Shown: positions 42,251 to 50,700 of the stretch, in pieces
How positions within the stretch are numbered: position 1 is the stretch's first letter
Layout of the letters: each line of letters opens with the position of its first letter
The notes under the pieces: model-generated
What the model was told of the DNA's origin: nothing
The model's database searches: none
What the model saw: only the letters and a program-made list of their open reading frames with translations
Assembly (NCBI RefSeq): GCF_004217145.1
Contig: NZ_SHKR01000014.1
Span: 124,001 to 188,000 of the forward strand
From: Kribbella rubisoli
GTDB taxonomy: Bacteria > Actinomycetota > Actinomycetes > Propionibacteriales > Kribbellaceae
Reading direction: 5' to 3'
DNA length: 64,000 nucleotides
Translations under genes and position numbers: made by a program

Positions 42251-43069
42251 ATGAACGACCAGGCCGGGCGTACGACCAGAGCTTTCCGCTTCGGGGTAGT
42301 CGCGCCGATCCTTTCGGACCTGCCGGCGTGGCGAGACCAGGTGCGCCGCATCGCCGGCAGCGGTTACTCGACGTTGCTGATGCCCGACGTGCCTACGTGG
42401 CAGCCAGCACTGGGCCCCACGCTGGCGACCGCGGCCGCGCTCACTGACCTGCGGATCGGCTCGTGGGTCTATGCCGCTGCGCTGCGCGAACCGTGGAGCA
42501 CAGCGTGGGAAGCCCACTCGCTCTCAGTACTCACAGAAGGCCGCTTCGAAATGGGCATCGGCGCCGGCCGACCCGGCATCGAAGTCGAACTGGGCCTGCC
42601 TGCAGTCTCGCCAGCTGAGCGTCGCGCCAGAATGCGCGACACCGTGGCTGCGCTGCGTACGTTTGACGGCCCCGATCTGCACACGCCGGTGGTCATGGCG
42701 GTGAGCGGACCGAAGTCGCAGGCTCTGGCCCTCGAGGTCGCCGACGCAGTCACGTTCGTGCTCTCGCCCGACGACGATCGGGTCGAAACCACGAAGCGGG
42801 TACGCGACTTCGCCGGCCGCACCGACATCGAACTCGCCCAGCATGTCGCCGCCGTCGGTGACGGTGTCGCTGCGTTCATGGCGCCGCCCACCCTCGACAC
42901 CGCAGCGCTCCGCGCGGCCGACTCGCTCGTCATCCTTCCCAGTGACCCCGGCGCAGCCGCCGAAGAAATCCAACGCCGCCGCGAGGAGATCGGCCTGTCG
43001 TACTTCGTCATCGGCGCCGCCTTCGCCGACACCCTCGCCCCGGTCGTCGCCAAGCTGGCCGGCCAGTAG
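42251..43069 (+). CDS. LLM-class (F420-dependent-type) oxidoreductase
   Basis: The 272-residue TIM-barrel protein matches luciferase-like monooxygenases of the F420-binding kind. It shows RFGVVAPILSDLPAWRDQVRR at the start, LRIGSWVYAAALREP, and GRFEMGIGAGRPGIEVELGL, the cofactor-binding signature quoted in part. It is shorter than the usual 290-350 residues, and the last helices seem reduced. Actinobacteria commonly use F420. The substrate is unknown. It is a single gene with ATG 42251. Confidence 0.87.
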   Translation: MNDQAGRTTRAFRFGVVAPILSDLPAWRDQVRRIAGSGYSTLLMPDVPTWQPALGPTLATAAALTDLRIGSWVYAAALREPWSTAWEAHSLSVLTEGRFEMGIGAGRPGIEVELGLPAVSPAERRARMRDTVAALRTFDGPDLHTPVVMAVSGPKSQALALEVADAVTFVLSPDDDRVETTKRVRDFAGRTDIELAQHVAAVGDGVAAFMAPPTLDTAALRAADSLVILPSDPGAAAEEIQRRREEIGLSYFVIGAAFADTLAPVVAKLAGQ

Positions 43070-43154
43070 ACGGCGTACGTCGCGCAGGTCGACCAGGCGA
43101 CGGCGCTGTACCTGCCGTCGTCGAGCATGGTTCCCTGAAGCGGAGGTGATTGGT

Positions 43155-43496
43155 ATGCGTTATCGGGAGGGTCCGGCGACGGCTTCACCAGACCTGCCGG
43201 TCGTTCGGGAGTGGGTCGAGCGCAATCCGGACACGGATGCCAGGCTCACGGAGACTGTCGAGCATGGCGGTGATCGCGTGGTCCTGATCATCAGCATCCC
43301 GGTTCACGAGGAGATGCTCCGCGCGCAGCGTGAGATTCCCCCGCTCGTACAGTTCCCCGAGTTGTTGCGCTTCAGGCGCTGGCAGCCGACCGAGCAGGAA
43401 GCCGTTGCTCGCAGTCCTTCGCCCGATTACCGACTCCCGGATGCAGCAAGTCCGACTTGGGTCACTGTGGAGAAGCCACGCGCCGACCTCCCGTGA
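43155..43496 (+). CDS. Hypothetical protein (113 aa)
   Basis: GGAGG eight bases before ATG 43155 starts a 113-residue polar protein with a central hydrophobic strand (RVVLIISIPVHEEML). The rest is Pro/Arg-rich (PPLVQFPELLRFRRWQPTEQ). No family is recognised. The 164 bp that follow, before the convergent gene, hold nothing that looks protein-coding. It is accepted mainly on the strength of the ribosome site and plausible composition. Confidence 0.55.
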   Translation: MRYREGPATASPDLPVVREWVERNPDTDARLTETVEHGGDRVVLIISIPVHEEMLRAQREIPPLVQFPELLRFRRWQPTEQEAVARSPSPDYRLPDAASPTWVTVEKPRADLP

Positions 43497-43660
43497 TGAA
43501 AGCGTCGAACAGCTCGCGGCTGGCGACCAGGGGCCTACGGCCGATGGCCTTTGGGAGTGGTCCTGCTGCCCAACGCTCCCTGGCTGGTGGCCGGCATCAC
43601 GCACTCCGGCCTTGCGACCGACGGGGCGATCCGAGTCGTTGGGAGCGTGAGTCGCGTACG

Positions 43661-44893
43661 TCAATGGCTGGTGATGACGAGGGTTGGTGGAGGATGGACG
43701 ACGCCTGGGAGTGCGGCGGTTTCGTAGACGTGGCGTAGGCCTGGGTGCCAGGCCAGGAGGCGGGTGCGGGATCCTGCGTCCAGGGCTATTACCAGCCAGC
43801 CCTCTTTGGCGAAGGCCAGCGCCGGTTGGGATTTGGCAGGGAGTTCGATGCCGGGGACGATCTCCAGGCGGCCGGTGTCGAGATCCAGCGTCGCGATGTC
43901 GAGGGGCGGGAGCGGGCGGCCTTCGATGTCGGAGTCGGGCGTGGGGTGGTCGAGGAGGAAGGCGAGCGTCTTGCCGTCGGGGCTGACGACGCCGCAGCAG
44001 GCGGGGCGTGGAAGCGGGAATACGGTGGTCTTACCGCCGGCGACGGCCCGGCGGTGCAGCATGCACGATGACGGGTCGTCGTGGCAGCCGCTGGTCCAGA
44101 AGACTTGGCCTGCCCCCGTCGCGAGCGGTGCCACATGTTGATCCAGCTTGGCCTGCAACCGACCGGTGCGTGCATCGACGAGCGCGAGCCACATCGGTGA
44201 GATTCCCGGATCGGGCTGCATCAGACCGACGACCGTGTCGCCCACGATGGCGGACGCGTAGAAGCCGAGCGGCAGCCGCACCCGCTGCCCGCCGGCGAGA
44301 GGAGCGATCGTTCCGTAGGGGTTGTTGATGTCGCTGGCAAAGGATGCGATCCACAGGCGATTGCCATCGGTCAGGGGAGACTCGGTAGGACCGAGTGGCC
44401 GGATGACACTCACATGGTGATCGACCCCGACGCGCAGCATGGCATACGGCGCCGCCTCCGCGCAGGAGCCGGTGGTCGCGTACGCCGTGATCGGATCGCC
44501 GGCCAGCACAGCGGCGTACTCGCCCGGCCGGACGACTTCGTCAGGCAAGGTCGTTGTCCGGCCGCTGTCGAAGTCGACCTGCCGTAGCCGGTCCCCGCCG
44601 AGCAGCGCCTGGATCCCGGTGTGCTCGGCCGAGGCCGTACTGGACACGATAGGCAGCGGTACGTCTGCTCCACACGCGCCGGGAGTTGTCGGCCACGGGT
44701 TCGCCGCCCGTCCGTCGGGGATGACGCTGTTCAGCTCGGACGGGGTGGTAGTCGGCGTATGTGCCGGACCCGTCGAGGCCCGAAGAACGATCAGGGTCAG
44801 CACAGCCAGCAGGATCAGGCCCCACCCGGCGATCCGGCGCCCACGTCTCGAAGCGCTCCCCACCTCGAGAAGCTCTTCCCGATCATGCTCCAC
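43661..44893 (-). CDS. Membrane-anchored beta-propeller-like hypothetical protein
   Basis: The 410-residue protein has a short basic cytoplasmic N-terminus, one membrane helix (about 22-40), and a large extracytoplasmic part. That part has repeated beta-strand motifs such as GGDRLRQVDFDSGRTTTLPDE, DGNRLWIASFASD, VVSPDGKTLAFLLDHP and LDIATLDLDTGRLEIVPG. These resemble WD40/Tol-B-like propeller blades. It has several cysteines that may form disulfides. Its function is unknown. It is divergent from the histidine kinase gene by about 130 bp, so it may be under that system's control. Confidence 0.75.
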   Translation of the reverse strand: MEHDREELLEVGSASRRGRRIAGWGLILLAVLTLIVLRASTGPAHTPTTTPSELNSVIPDGRAANPWPTTPGACGADVPLPIVSSTASAEHTGIQALLGGDRLRQVDFDSGRTTTLPDEVVRPGEYAAVLAGDPITAYATTGSCAEAAPYAMLRVGVDHHVSVIRPLGPTESPLTDGNRLWIASFASDINNPYGTIAPLAGGQRVRLPLGFYASAIVGDTVVGLMQPDPGISPMWLALVDARTGRLQAKLDQHVAPLATGAGQVFWTSGCHDDPSSCMLHRRAVAGGKTTVFPLPRPACCGVVSPDGKTLAFLLDHPTPDSDIEGRPLPPLDIATLDLDTGRLEIVPGIELPAKSQPALAFAKEGWLVIALDAGSRTRLLAWHPGLRHVYETAALPGVVHPPPTLVITSH

Positions 44894-45021
44894 ACCACCA
44901 TGAAATCACCGCACTCCTGGAAGCGCGCCAAGTCTGGGACGGCGCCGGCTCCCACTCAGGCAAGTGGTCGTCAGTGTCGGGGCCTATCGGTTAGCGTTCG
45001 TCCAGGGGAAAGTGTGGTGGG

Positions 45022-46503
45022 ATGGACCGTCGCCGGACGAGCTCAGCGGTTGCCCGCCGGCTGACTGGACTGCTCGCAGCCGGTCTGCTGGTCGCTGCCG
45101 TGACCGGGCTCATCAAGCTCGGCGAGCCACATGTCCCGACACTCAGCCTGCTGGTGCTCTATCTGCTCGCGGTACTGCCCATCGCGATCTTCTGGGGTAC
45201 GCCACTCGCCGTCGTCACGGCGGTGCTCAGCGTGTGGGCGTACGCGTACTTCTTCGTCAGCCCGCTGCACTCCCTCCTGCTTGCCGACGCCCAGAACGCG
45301 ATCGGCTTGGGTGTGTTTCTCGTGACGGCGGTGGTCGTGGGCGAGCTTGCGGCTCGGCTACGGCGGGCGGCGCTGGAGGCCCAACGGCTGTCGAACGAAC
45401 AATCCGCGCTCCGGCGGGTCGCCACTCAGGTGGCTCAAGGGGTGGCGCCCAGTGTCCTGTTCACAGCCGTGACCGAAGAGGTGGGGCGACTCTGCGACGC
45501 CGATCTCGCGCGGATGGAGCGGTACGAACCGGACGGGACGGTCACCGGTGTCGGGGCCTGGAGCCGGGTGCCCGCCCATCTGACCGTCGGCGAGCGGTTC
45601 GATCTCGACGGCCTGAGCATCGCCCGTGAGGTACGCCGCCGCGCCGGACCGATCCGGTTGGACAGCTTCGCCGGTGCGTCAGGCGCGATCGCGCAGGAGG
45701 CGCAGACCCTGGGAATCCGTTCCTCGATCGGCTGCCCGATCACCGTGGGCGGCCGGCTCTGGGGTGTCGTTGCCGCCTCGAAGACCAACGACGTACCGTT
45801 CCCGGCCGCGACCGAGGCACAGATCGCGGGCTTCACCGAGCTCGTCGCCACCGCGATCGAGAACGCGGAGGCCCGGGCCGAACTGATGGCATCCCGCGCC
45901 CGCGTGGTGGTCACCGCCGACCGGACGCGCCGCCAGATCGAGCGCAATCTGCATGACGGCGCACAGCAGCGGCTCGTCTCACTCGCGCTCCGGCTGCAGA
46001 CAGCCCAGACGAAAGTGCCGCCTGAGTTGTCCGTGCTCAACGCGGAGCTGGACCAGGTCCATGGCGGACTGACCGACGCCTTGGACGAGCTCCGCGAGAC
46101 GGCGCGCGGAATCCACCCGGCGATCCTCGCCGAGGGCGGCCTCAGTCCGGCACTGAAGTCACTGGGCCGCCGGTCGACGATCCCCATCCGCCTGACGCTC
46201 CGTGCGCAGCTGCGCCTGTCGGAGCGGCTCGAGGCGAGCGCCTACTACTTCGTGTCCGAGGCTCTGACCAACGCGGCGAAACACTCGCACGCTTCGCTGG
46301 TCGTGGTCACCACCGACATCACCGGCGACGCGCTCCGCGTCGAGATCCGCGACAACGGACAAGGCGGCGCGGACTTCAGCCGGGGCACCGGGCTGCTCGG
46401 CCTCCGCGACCGGGTGGAGGCACTAGGCGGCCGGCTGAACCTCGACAGTCCCCGCGGCGCCGGAACCACCTTGACCGCTGAGTTCCCGCTGACCGGCAGC
46501 TGA
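45022..46503 (+). CDS. Sensor histidine kinase (DUF4118-GAF-HisKA_3-HATPase)
   Basis: The 493-residue kinase has an N-terminal four-helix DUF4118-like membrane part (about 12-105) and a GAF domain (about 130-285; SIGCPITVGGRLWGVVAAS). A dimerisation domain with phospho-accepting His near residue 310 in QIERNLHDGAQQRLV follows, then a HATPase_c domain (about 395-490; EALTNAAKHSHA and DNGQGG). This is a NarL/DevS-class two-component sensor. Two response regulator genes follow, the natural partners. Confidence 0.95.
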   Translation: MDRRRTSSAVARRLTGLLAAGLLVAAVTGLIKLGEPHVPTLSLLVLYLLAVLPIAIFWGTPLAVVTAVLSVWAYAYFFVSPLHSLLLADAQNAIGLGVFLVTAVVVGELAARLRRAALEAQRLSNEQSALRRVATQVAQGVAPSVLFTAVTEEVGRLCDADLARMERYEPDGTVTGVGAWSRVPAHLTVGERFDLDGLSIAREVRRRAGPIRLDSFAGASGAIAQEAQTLGIRSSIGCPITVGGRLWGVVAASKTNDVPFPAATEAQIAGFTELVATAIENAEARAELMASRARVVVTADRTRRQIERNLHDGAQQRLVSLALRLQTAQTKVPPELSVLNAELDQVHGGLTDALDELRETARGIHPAILAEGGLSPALKSLGRRSTIPIRLTLRAQLRLSERLEASAYYFVSEALTNAAKHSHASLVVVTTDITGDALRVEIRDNGQGGADFSRGTGLLGLRDRVEALGGRLNLDSPRGAGTTLTAEFPLTGS

Positions 46504-46587
46504 CGTGCGCCGGAGCCAACGTTCGATTGCACAGAGAGTCGCGTTAGCTGGAATGCGCCGGGCCCCCCGTCGCGTGATTCTGGAGCC

Positions 46588-46953
46588 ATGGGGTTGCGCT
46601 GCTTCATCGTCGACGACAGCACTGACTTCCTGGACGCCGCCAGGTCCCGCCTCGAAAGTGACGGGGTCACCGTGGTCGGAGTCGCCTCGACGATCGACGA
46701 GGCGCTGGCGCGACTGGACCGCGCCGAGCCCGACGTCGTACTCGTCGACGTGAACCTCGGCAGCGAGAGCGGCCTCGACCTGGCCCGGCGGATCCAGACC
46801 GAGACGAATGTGGACCCCGCGCAGGTCATTCTGATCTCCACCCACGCGGCGGAGGACCTGATCGATCTGGTCGAGAGCGTGCCGGCCGCGGCTCTGCTGT
46901 CCAAGACAGCGTTGTCAGGTGTCACTCTTCGCCGGATCCTCGACGACGGGTAG
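46588..46953 (+). CDS. Stand-alone response regulator receiver protein
   Basis: The 121-residue protein is a receiver domain only. It has the acidic pocket VDD at residues 8-10, phosphorylatable Asp in VVLVDVNLG near residue 52, Thr in LISTHA and Lys in LLSKTAL. No output domain follows. It could be a phosphate sink or act through protein contacts. GGAG precedes the ATG by three bases. It lies between the histidine kinase and the NarL-type regulator on the same strand. Confidence 0.92.
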   Translation: MGLRCFIVDDSTDFLDAARSRLESDGVTVVGVASTIDEALARLDRAEPDVVLVDVNLGSESGLDLARRIQTETNVDPAQVILISTHAAEDLIDLVESVPAAALLSKTALSGVTLRRILDDG

Positions 46954-46965
46954 GTCTACCGTGGG

Positions 46966-47652
46966 GTGATGACGATCGACTCGGCCGTCGATGGCGGTGC
47001 GACACGCACCCGCGTTCTCCTGGCCGAGGACGACGTACTCCTGCGCCAGGGGCTGGCCAGCCTCCTCGAGCAGGCGGGGTTCGAGGTCGTCGGGCAGACC
47101 GGCGACAGTGTGTGGATCCTCCCGCTGGTGCGGGACCTTTCGCCCGACCTGGTTGTGGTGGACATCCGGATGCCACCGACGCACAGCACCGAAGGGCTGG
47201 ACGCCGCCCGGGAGATTCGGCGCGACTTCCCGGCCACCGGGATCCTTGTCCTGTCGGCCCACGCCGAGGTCGAGCACGCCATGGAGCTGCTCGCGTCCGG
47301 CCAGCGGATCGGCTACCTCCTCAAGAGCCGGGTGACGGATGTGGGCGACTTCATCGAGACGATGGAGCGGATCCTCAGAGGCGGCTCGGTGATGGACCCT
47401 GCCCTGGTCCAGGAACTGGTCAACGCCCGCCGGGATGGCGACCCGCTCGCCGAGCTCAGTCCACGAGAGCACGAAGTGCTCGCACTGATGGCCGAGGGTC
47501 GCTCCAACTCGGGCATCGCACGCCGGCTGTGGGTGACCGAAGCGACTGTGGAGAAGCATGTCCGGCATGTCTTCGCCAAGCTGCGCCTCCCCGAGACCAG
47601 CGACGACCATCGCCGGGTGCTGGCTGTGGTCCGGTATCTCGACGCCCACTGA
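46966..47652 (+). CDS. NarL/LuxR-type response regulator
   Basis: The 228-residue regulator has a receiver domain (about 16-135; LLAEDDVLLRQGL, Asp in LVVVDIRMPP, Lys in YLLKSRV) and a LuxR-type helix-turn-helix (about 160-220; LSPREHEVLALMAEGRSN and ATVEKHVRHVFAKL). It is the DNA-binding output of the preceding kinase. Start candidates GTG 46966 and ATG 46969 are adjacent; either gives the same protein within one residue. Target genes may include the glycosidase gene 140 bp downstream. Confidence 0.94.
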   Translation: MMTIDSAVDGGATRTRVLLAEDDVLLRQGLASLLEQAGFEVVGQTGDSVWILPLVRDLSPDLVVVDIRMPPTHSTEGLDAAREIRRDFPATGILVLSAHAEVEHAMELLASGQRIGYLLKSRVTDVGDFIETMERILRGGSVMDPALVQELVNARRDGDPLAELSPREHEVLALMAEGRSNSGIARRLWVTEATVEKHVRHVFAKLRLPETSDDHRRVLAVVRYLDAH

Positions 47653-47790
47653 GTACCGGTCAGCCAGCCACCAGGATTCCGGTTAGCGGGTAGCCCGTCT
47701 GGACGCTGGCCTTGCTGACGCCCGCCCTCCGATAGCGGATCGTAGTGACGAGATCAGCGGCCTGGGGAACGACCAGAGGGACCGATCGCG

Positions 47791-49419
47791 ATGTTCACGA
47801 CAAGGCCCCGGCCCGGAGCCGACTGGTGGCGGACCGCCGTCATCTACCAGGTCTACCTGCGCAGCTTCCACGACTCCGACGGCGACGGTGTCGGTGATCT
47901 GGCCGGCGTCCGCGCGAAGCTGCCGTACCTGCGGGCCCTGGGAGTGGACGGCATCTGGCTCAACCCGTTCTACCCCTCACCGCAGCACGACCACGGGTAC
48001 GACGTCTCCGACTACTTCTCGGTCGATCCCCGCTACGGCACGCTCGACGGTTTCGACCGTCTGGTTCAGGACGCGCACCGGCATGACATCAAGGTCCTCA
48101 TCGACCTTGTCCCGAACCACTGCTCGACCGAGCATCCCTGGTTCACCGCGGCGCTGGCCGCGGGCCCGGGGAGCCCTGAGCGCGAGCGGTTCCACTTCGC
48201 CGACGGCCGGGGCGAGGAACCGCCCAACAACTGGCGCTCCGTCTTCGGCGGCCCGGCCTGGCAACAGGTTCCCGACGGCCAGTGGTACCTGCACAGCTTC
48301 GCGCCGGAGCAGGCCGACTTCAACTGGCGCCACCCGGACGTGGCGGCGTACTTCGAGCAGGTACTGCGATTCTGGCTCGAGCGCGGTGTCGACGGCGTCC
48401 GCATCGACGTAGCGCACGGGTTGCACAAGGCGGTCGGACTGCCGGACCACGGGCAGGCGATCGACGACGAACTCACCGGCGACCCGCTCAACCCGCACGC
48501 ATGGAACCAGCCCGAGGTGCACGACGTCTGGCGCCGGTGGCGGCAGATCGCCGATGGATACTCGGCCTTCACCGGCCGCGAACGCGTGCTGATCGGTGAG
48601 GTCGGCGTACTGGACACCCGGCAACTCGCGCTGTACCAGCGGCCGGACGAACTGCATCAAACCTTCTACTTCGAGTTCCTCCGCGCGCACTGGGACGCGC
48701 AGATTCTCTCCGACGTCGTCGACCGCGGGCTGGGAACGATCCAGGACGCCGGCTCCTCGGTCGCCTGGGTGCTGAACAACCACGACATGCCGAGATCCGT
48801 CACCCGCTACGGCGGTGGGGCCCCAGGCTCACACGCCGGGGACGTCGATCTCGGGACCGCACGTGCGCGGGCGAGTGCGCTGCTGATGCTCGCGCTGCCG
48901 GGAGCGGCGTACCTCTATCAAGGCGAGGAGCTCGGTCTGCCCGAGGTCACGGATCTGCCGGACAGTGTGCTGACCGATCCGATGTTCCACCGCAGCAACG
49001 GGGCACGGCGGGGCCGGGACGGCTGCCGGATTCCCTTGCCCTGGTCGGCCGGCCAGGACGCTTTCGGCTTCTCCTGGTCAGATCCCTGGTTGCCGCAGCC
49101 TGACTGGTTCGCCACGCATGCTGTGGACCATCAGCTGGGCTGGGGCGAATCGATGCTGCATCTGTACCGCGAGGCACTCGGCGTACGCCGGCGGCTTCCG
49201 GCACTGGCTTCGAACGACTTCGATTGGCTGGCGACCGAACCCGGCGTACTGGCCTTCACCCGCGGCGACGGATTCTGCTGCGTCGTCAACTGCTCGTCGA
49301 GAGTGGTCGCTCTGCCGGTCGACGGCGAACTACTGCTCGCGAGTCACCAGGAAGCGGGCGACAAACTCTCGCCCAACAGCGCGGCGTGGTACCTGCTGTC
49401 GTCGCCGATCCCCACCTAG
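47791..49419 (+). CDS. GH13 alpha-glucosidase / oligo-1,6-glucosidase
   Basis: The 542-residue enzyme is an alpha-amylase-superfamily glucosidase. The sequence shows the WWRTAVIYQVYLRSF start and the conserved regions LIDLVPNH, GVRIDVAHG (nucleophile Asp near 206), LIGEVGVLD (acid/base Glu near 270) and LNNHDMPR (Asp near 331). It has no signal peptide, so it acts on imported alpha-glucosides such as isomaltose or trehalose derivatives. It stands alone after the two-component system and is followed by a strong hairpin. Confidence 0.95.
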   Translation: MFTTRPRPGADWWRTAVIYQVYLRSFHDSDGDGVGDLAGVRAKLPYLRALGVDGIWLNPFYPSPQHDHGYDVSDYFSVDPRYGTLDGFDRLVQDAHRHDIKVLIDLVPNHCSTEHPWFTAALAAGPGSPERERFHFADGRGEEPPNNWRSVFGGPAWQQVPDGQWYLHSFAPEQADFNWRHPDVAAYFEQVLRFWLERGVDGVRIDVAHGLHKAVGLPDHGQAIDDELTGDPLNPHAWNQPEVHDVWRRWRQIADGYSAFTGRERVLIGEVGVLDTRQLALYQRPDELHQTFYFEFLRAHWDAQILSDVVDRGLGTIQDAGSSVAWVLNNHDMPRSVTRYGGGAPGSHAGDVDLGTARARASALLMLALPGAAYLYQGEELGLPEVTDLPDSVLTDPMFHRSNGARRGRDGCRIPLPWSAGQDAFGFSWSDPWLPQPDWFATHAVDHQLGWGESMLHLYREALGVRRRLPALASNDFDWLATEPGVLAFTRGDGFCCVVNCSSRVVALPVDGELLLASHQEAGDKLSPNSAAWYLLSSPIPT

Positions 49420-49421
49420 CC

Positions 49422-49473
49422 GGCGGGCCTGGCGTCTTGAGAACCCCTCCAACACCTCGGCGCCAGGCCCGCC
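49422..49473. terminator. 13-bp perfect hairpin after the glucosidase gene
   Basis: GGCGGGCCTGGCG (49422-49434) pairs perfectly with CGCCAGGCCCGCC (49461-49473) across a 26-nt loop, starting two bases after the glucosidase stop. It lacks a T-run. It sits directly before the ribosome site of a 51-codon gene, so it may also act as a leader structure. Confidence 0.55.
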
Positions 49474-49489
49474 CTTCCAAGGAGTACCG

Positions 49490-49645
49490 ATGCGACAGAT
49501 TCGGATAGCCAAGGTCATTCGCAGAAAAGACAGACGGTACGACGACGACGCTGTGCTCCCGCTCGACCCCAGGGACCCGGACATCGTCCGCGCCAAGCAA
49601 GCACACGGCCGACCGAGGGATCAGCCGCCGTTGAGGGGGTCGTAG
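49490..49645 (+). CDS. Small charged hypothetical protein (51 aa)
   Basis: An excellent CCAAGGAG site five bases before ATG 49490 starts a 51-residue, highly charged soluble protein (RQIRIAKVIRRKDRRYDDDA, then VLPLDPRDPDIVRAK). The pattern of an acidic DPRDPD core with basic ends looks conserved rather than random. I recall similar small actinobacterial proteins without known function. Its 3' end overlaps the convergent secreted-protein gene by 25 bases. It was judged real because of the ribosome site. Confidence 0.6.
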   Translation: MRQIRIAKVIRRKDRRYDDDAVLPLDPRDPDIVRAKQAHGRPRDQPPLRGS

Positions 49646-50568
49646 GCGGGGGCGAAGCGGAAGCGGTCGAAGTCGCCCCAGTTGAGGGTGACCTTGCCGA
49701 GGTTCCTGATCGCGGTGCTGGTGCCGTTCGCGTGGCCGACGGCGTAGACGTAGTAGCTGCCGTTGTCGTGGTCCTGCGCGAGGACGGTCGAGCCGCTTCC
49801 GCACGGGGCCGCGGTCATCTTCTCGAATCTCTGCCAGCTCGTCGTGCGGACCGGCGTCGCCACCGGCTTGAGCGGGCTGGTGGTCGGGATCTTCAGCGTG
49901 TACAGGCCGCCGGCCCGGTTGTTCACGAGGAACAGGTCGTACGTGGCCGTCGTGGCGATCAGTGCGAACGCCTTCATCGTGTTGAGTCCGCCGACGTACC
50001 CGGTGTTGCGGAAGCCCGTACCGAGGTCGGTCCAGCGCCCGAACCGGCCGGACGTGTCCTGCGCGTACAGCGTCGTACGCGACGGCTTGCTCGCGGCCGA
50101 GGCTTTGTAGCGCGCCTGGACGAGGAAACGCTTCCCGCTCCAGCCACCGCCGTACTTCTTCAGCACGTTCGATCCCCGCACCAGCGAACCGTCGGAACGG
50201 ACGATGGCCGAGCTGTCGTACAGGTACCCGCCGATGACCAGCTTCCCGACCCGGGCCGTCCGGCCGCCCGTCATCGGAGTCTCCGAGAATGTGGTCGGCG
50301 TGCTGCCGATACCGAAGGGCGACTGGTAGATGTTCGGCGTGCTGACCACCACGCCTTCGGCCGGTGGTGCGGTCGCGGTGACGACCTCGCGGTTCTGGCC
50401 CCAGGTCTGGTTGAAGGAGCCGACCACGAGCGCGCAGGCCGCGGCCACCTCGGCGGCGGCGGTGTACGCGGTTGGCACGGTCGGGGCGGCCTGGGCCGGT
50501 TGGAGTACCGGCCCGAGGGTCAGCGCCAGGCCGGCCGCACTCGCCACGGCGATCGTCCTGCGGAGCAT
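49621..50568 (-). CDS. Secreted beta-rich hypothetical protein
   Basis: The 315-residue product has a clear signal peptide (about 1-28, with PAQA-A cleavage). A long beta-rich region with repeated Thr/Gly-rich strands follows (VVVSTPNIYQSPFG, GKLVIGGYLYDSSAIVRSDG, LVQARYKASAASK, FALIATTATYDLFLVNNRAG). This resembles a lectin-like or beta-propeller fold, but no family is recognised. It carries only a few cysteines. It stands alone, with about 130 bp separating it from the PRPP synthetase gene on the same strand. Confidence 0.75.
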   Translation of the reverse strand: MLRRTIAVASAAGLALTLGPVLQPAQAAPTVPTAYTAAAEVAAACALVVGSFNQTWGQNREVVTATAPPAEGVVVSTPNIYQSPFGIGSTPTTFSETPMTGGRTARVGKLVIGGYLYDSSAIVRSDGSLVRGSNVLKKYGGGWSGKRFLVQARYKASAASKPSRTTLYAQDTSGRFGRWTDLGTGFRNTGYVGGLNTMKAFALIATTATYDLFLVNNRAGGLYTLKIPTTSPLKPVATPVRTTSWQRFEKMTAAPCGSGSTVLAQDHDNGSYYVYAVGHANGTSTAIRNLGKVTLNWGDFDRFRFAPAYDPLNGG

Positions 50569-50667
50569 TCTGTTGTCCTCTCGGAGGGCTTAATCGCCGT
50601 TGGCGACGTCATAAGGAGCGATTGGGACCCAACGGAAGTACACCGGATCGTCGAACGTCCCGGTCCT

Positions 50668-50686
50668 CCCCGCGGAGAGCGCGGGG
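50668..50686 (-). terminator. Hairpin downstream of the PRPP synthetase gene
   Basis: CCCCGCG (50668-50674) and CGCGGGG (50680-50686) form a 7-bp stem with a 5-nt loop, 14 bases beyond the 3' end of the minus-strand PRPP synthetase gene. There is no T-run, as is common for actinobacterial terminators. Confidence 0.5.
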
Positions 50687-50700
50687 GTGAATGCCCTGTT

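Noticed and set aside
43497-43660. Small ORFs between the 113-aa gene and the propeller-like gene
   Set aside because: They lack ribosome sites and have shadow-like composition; nothing supports coding.
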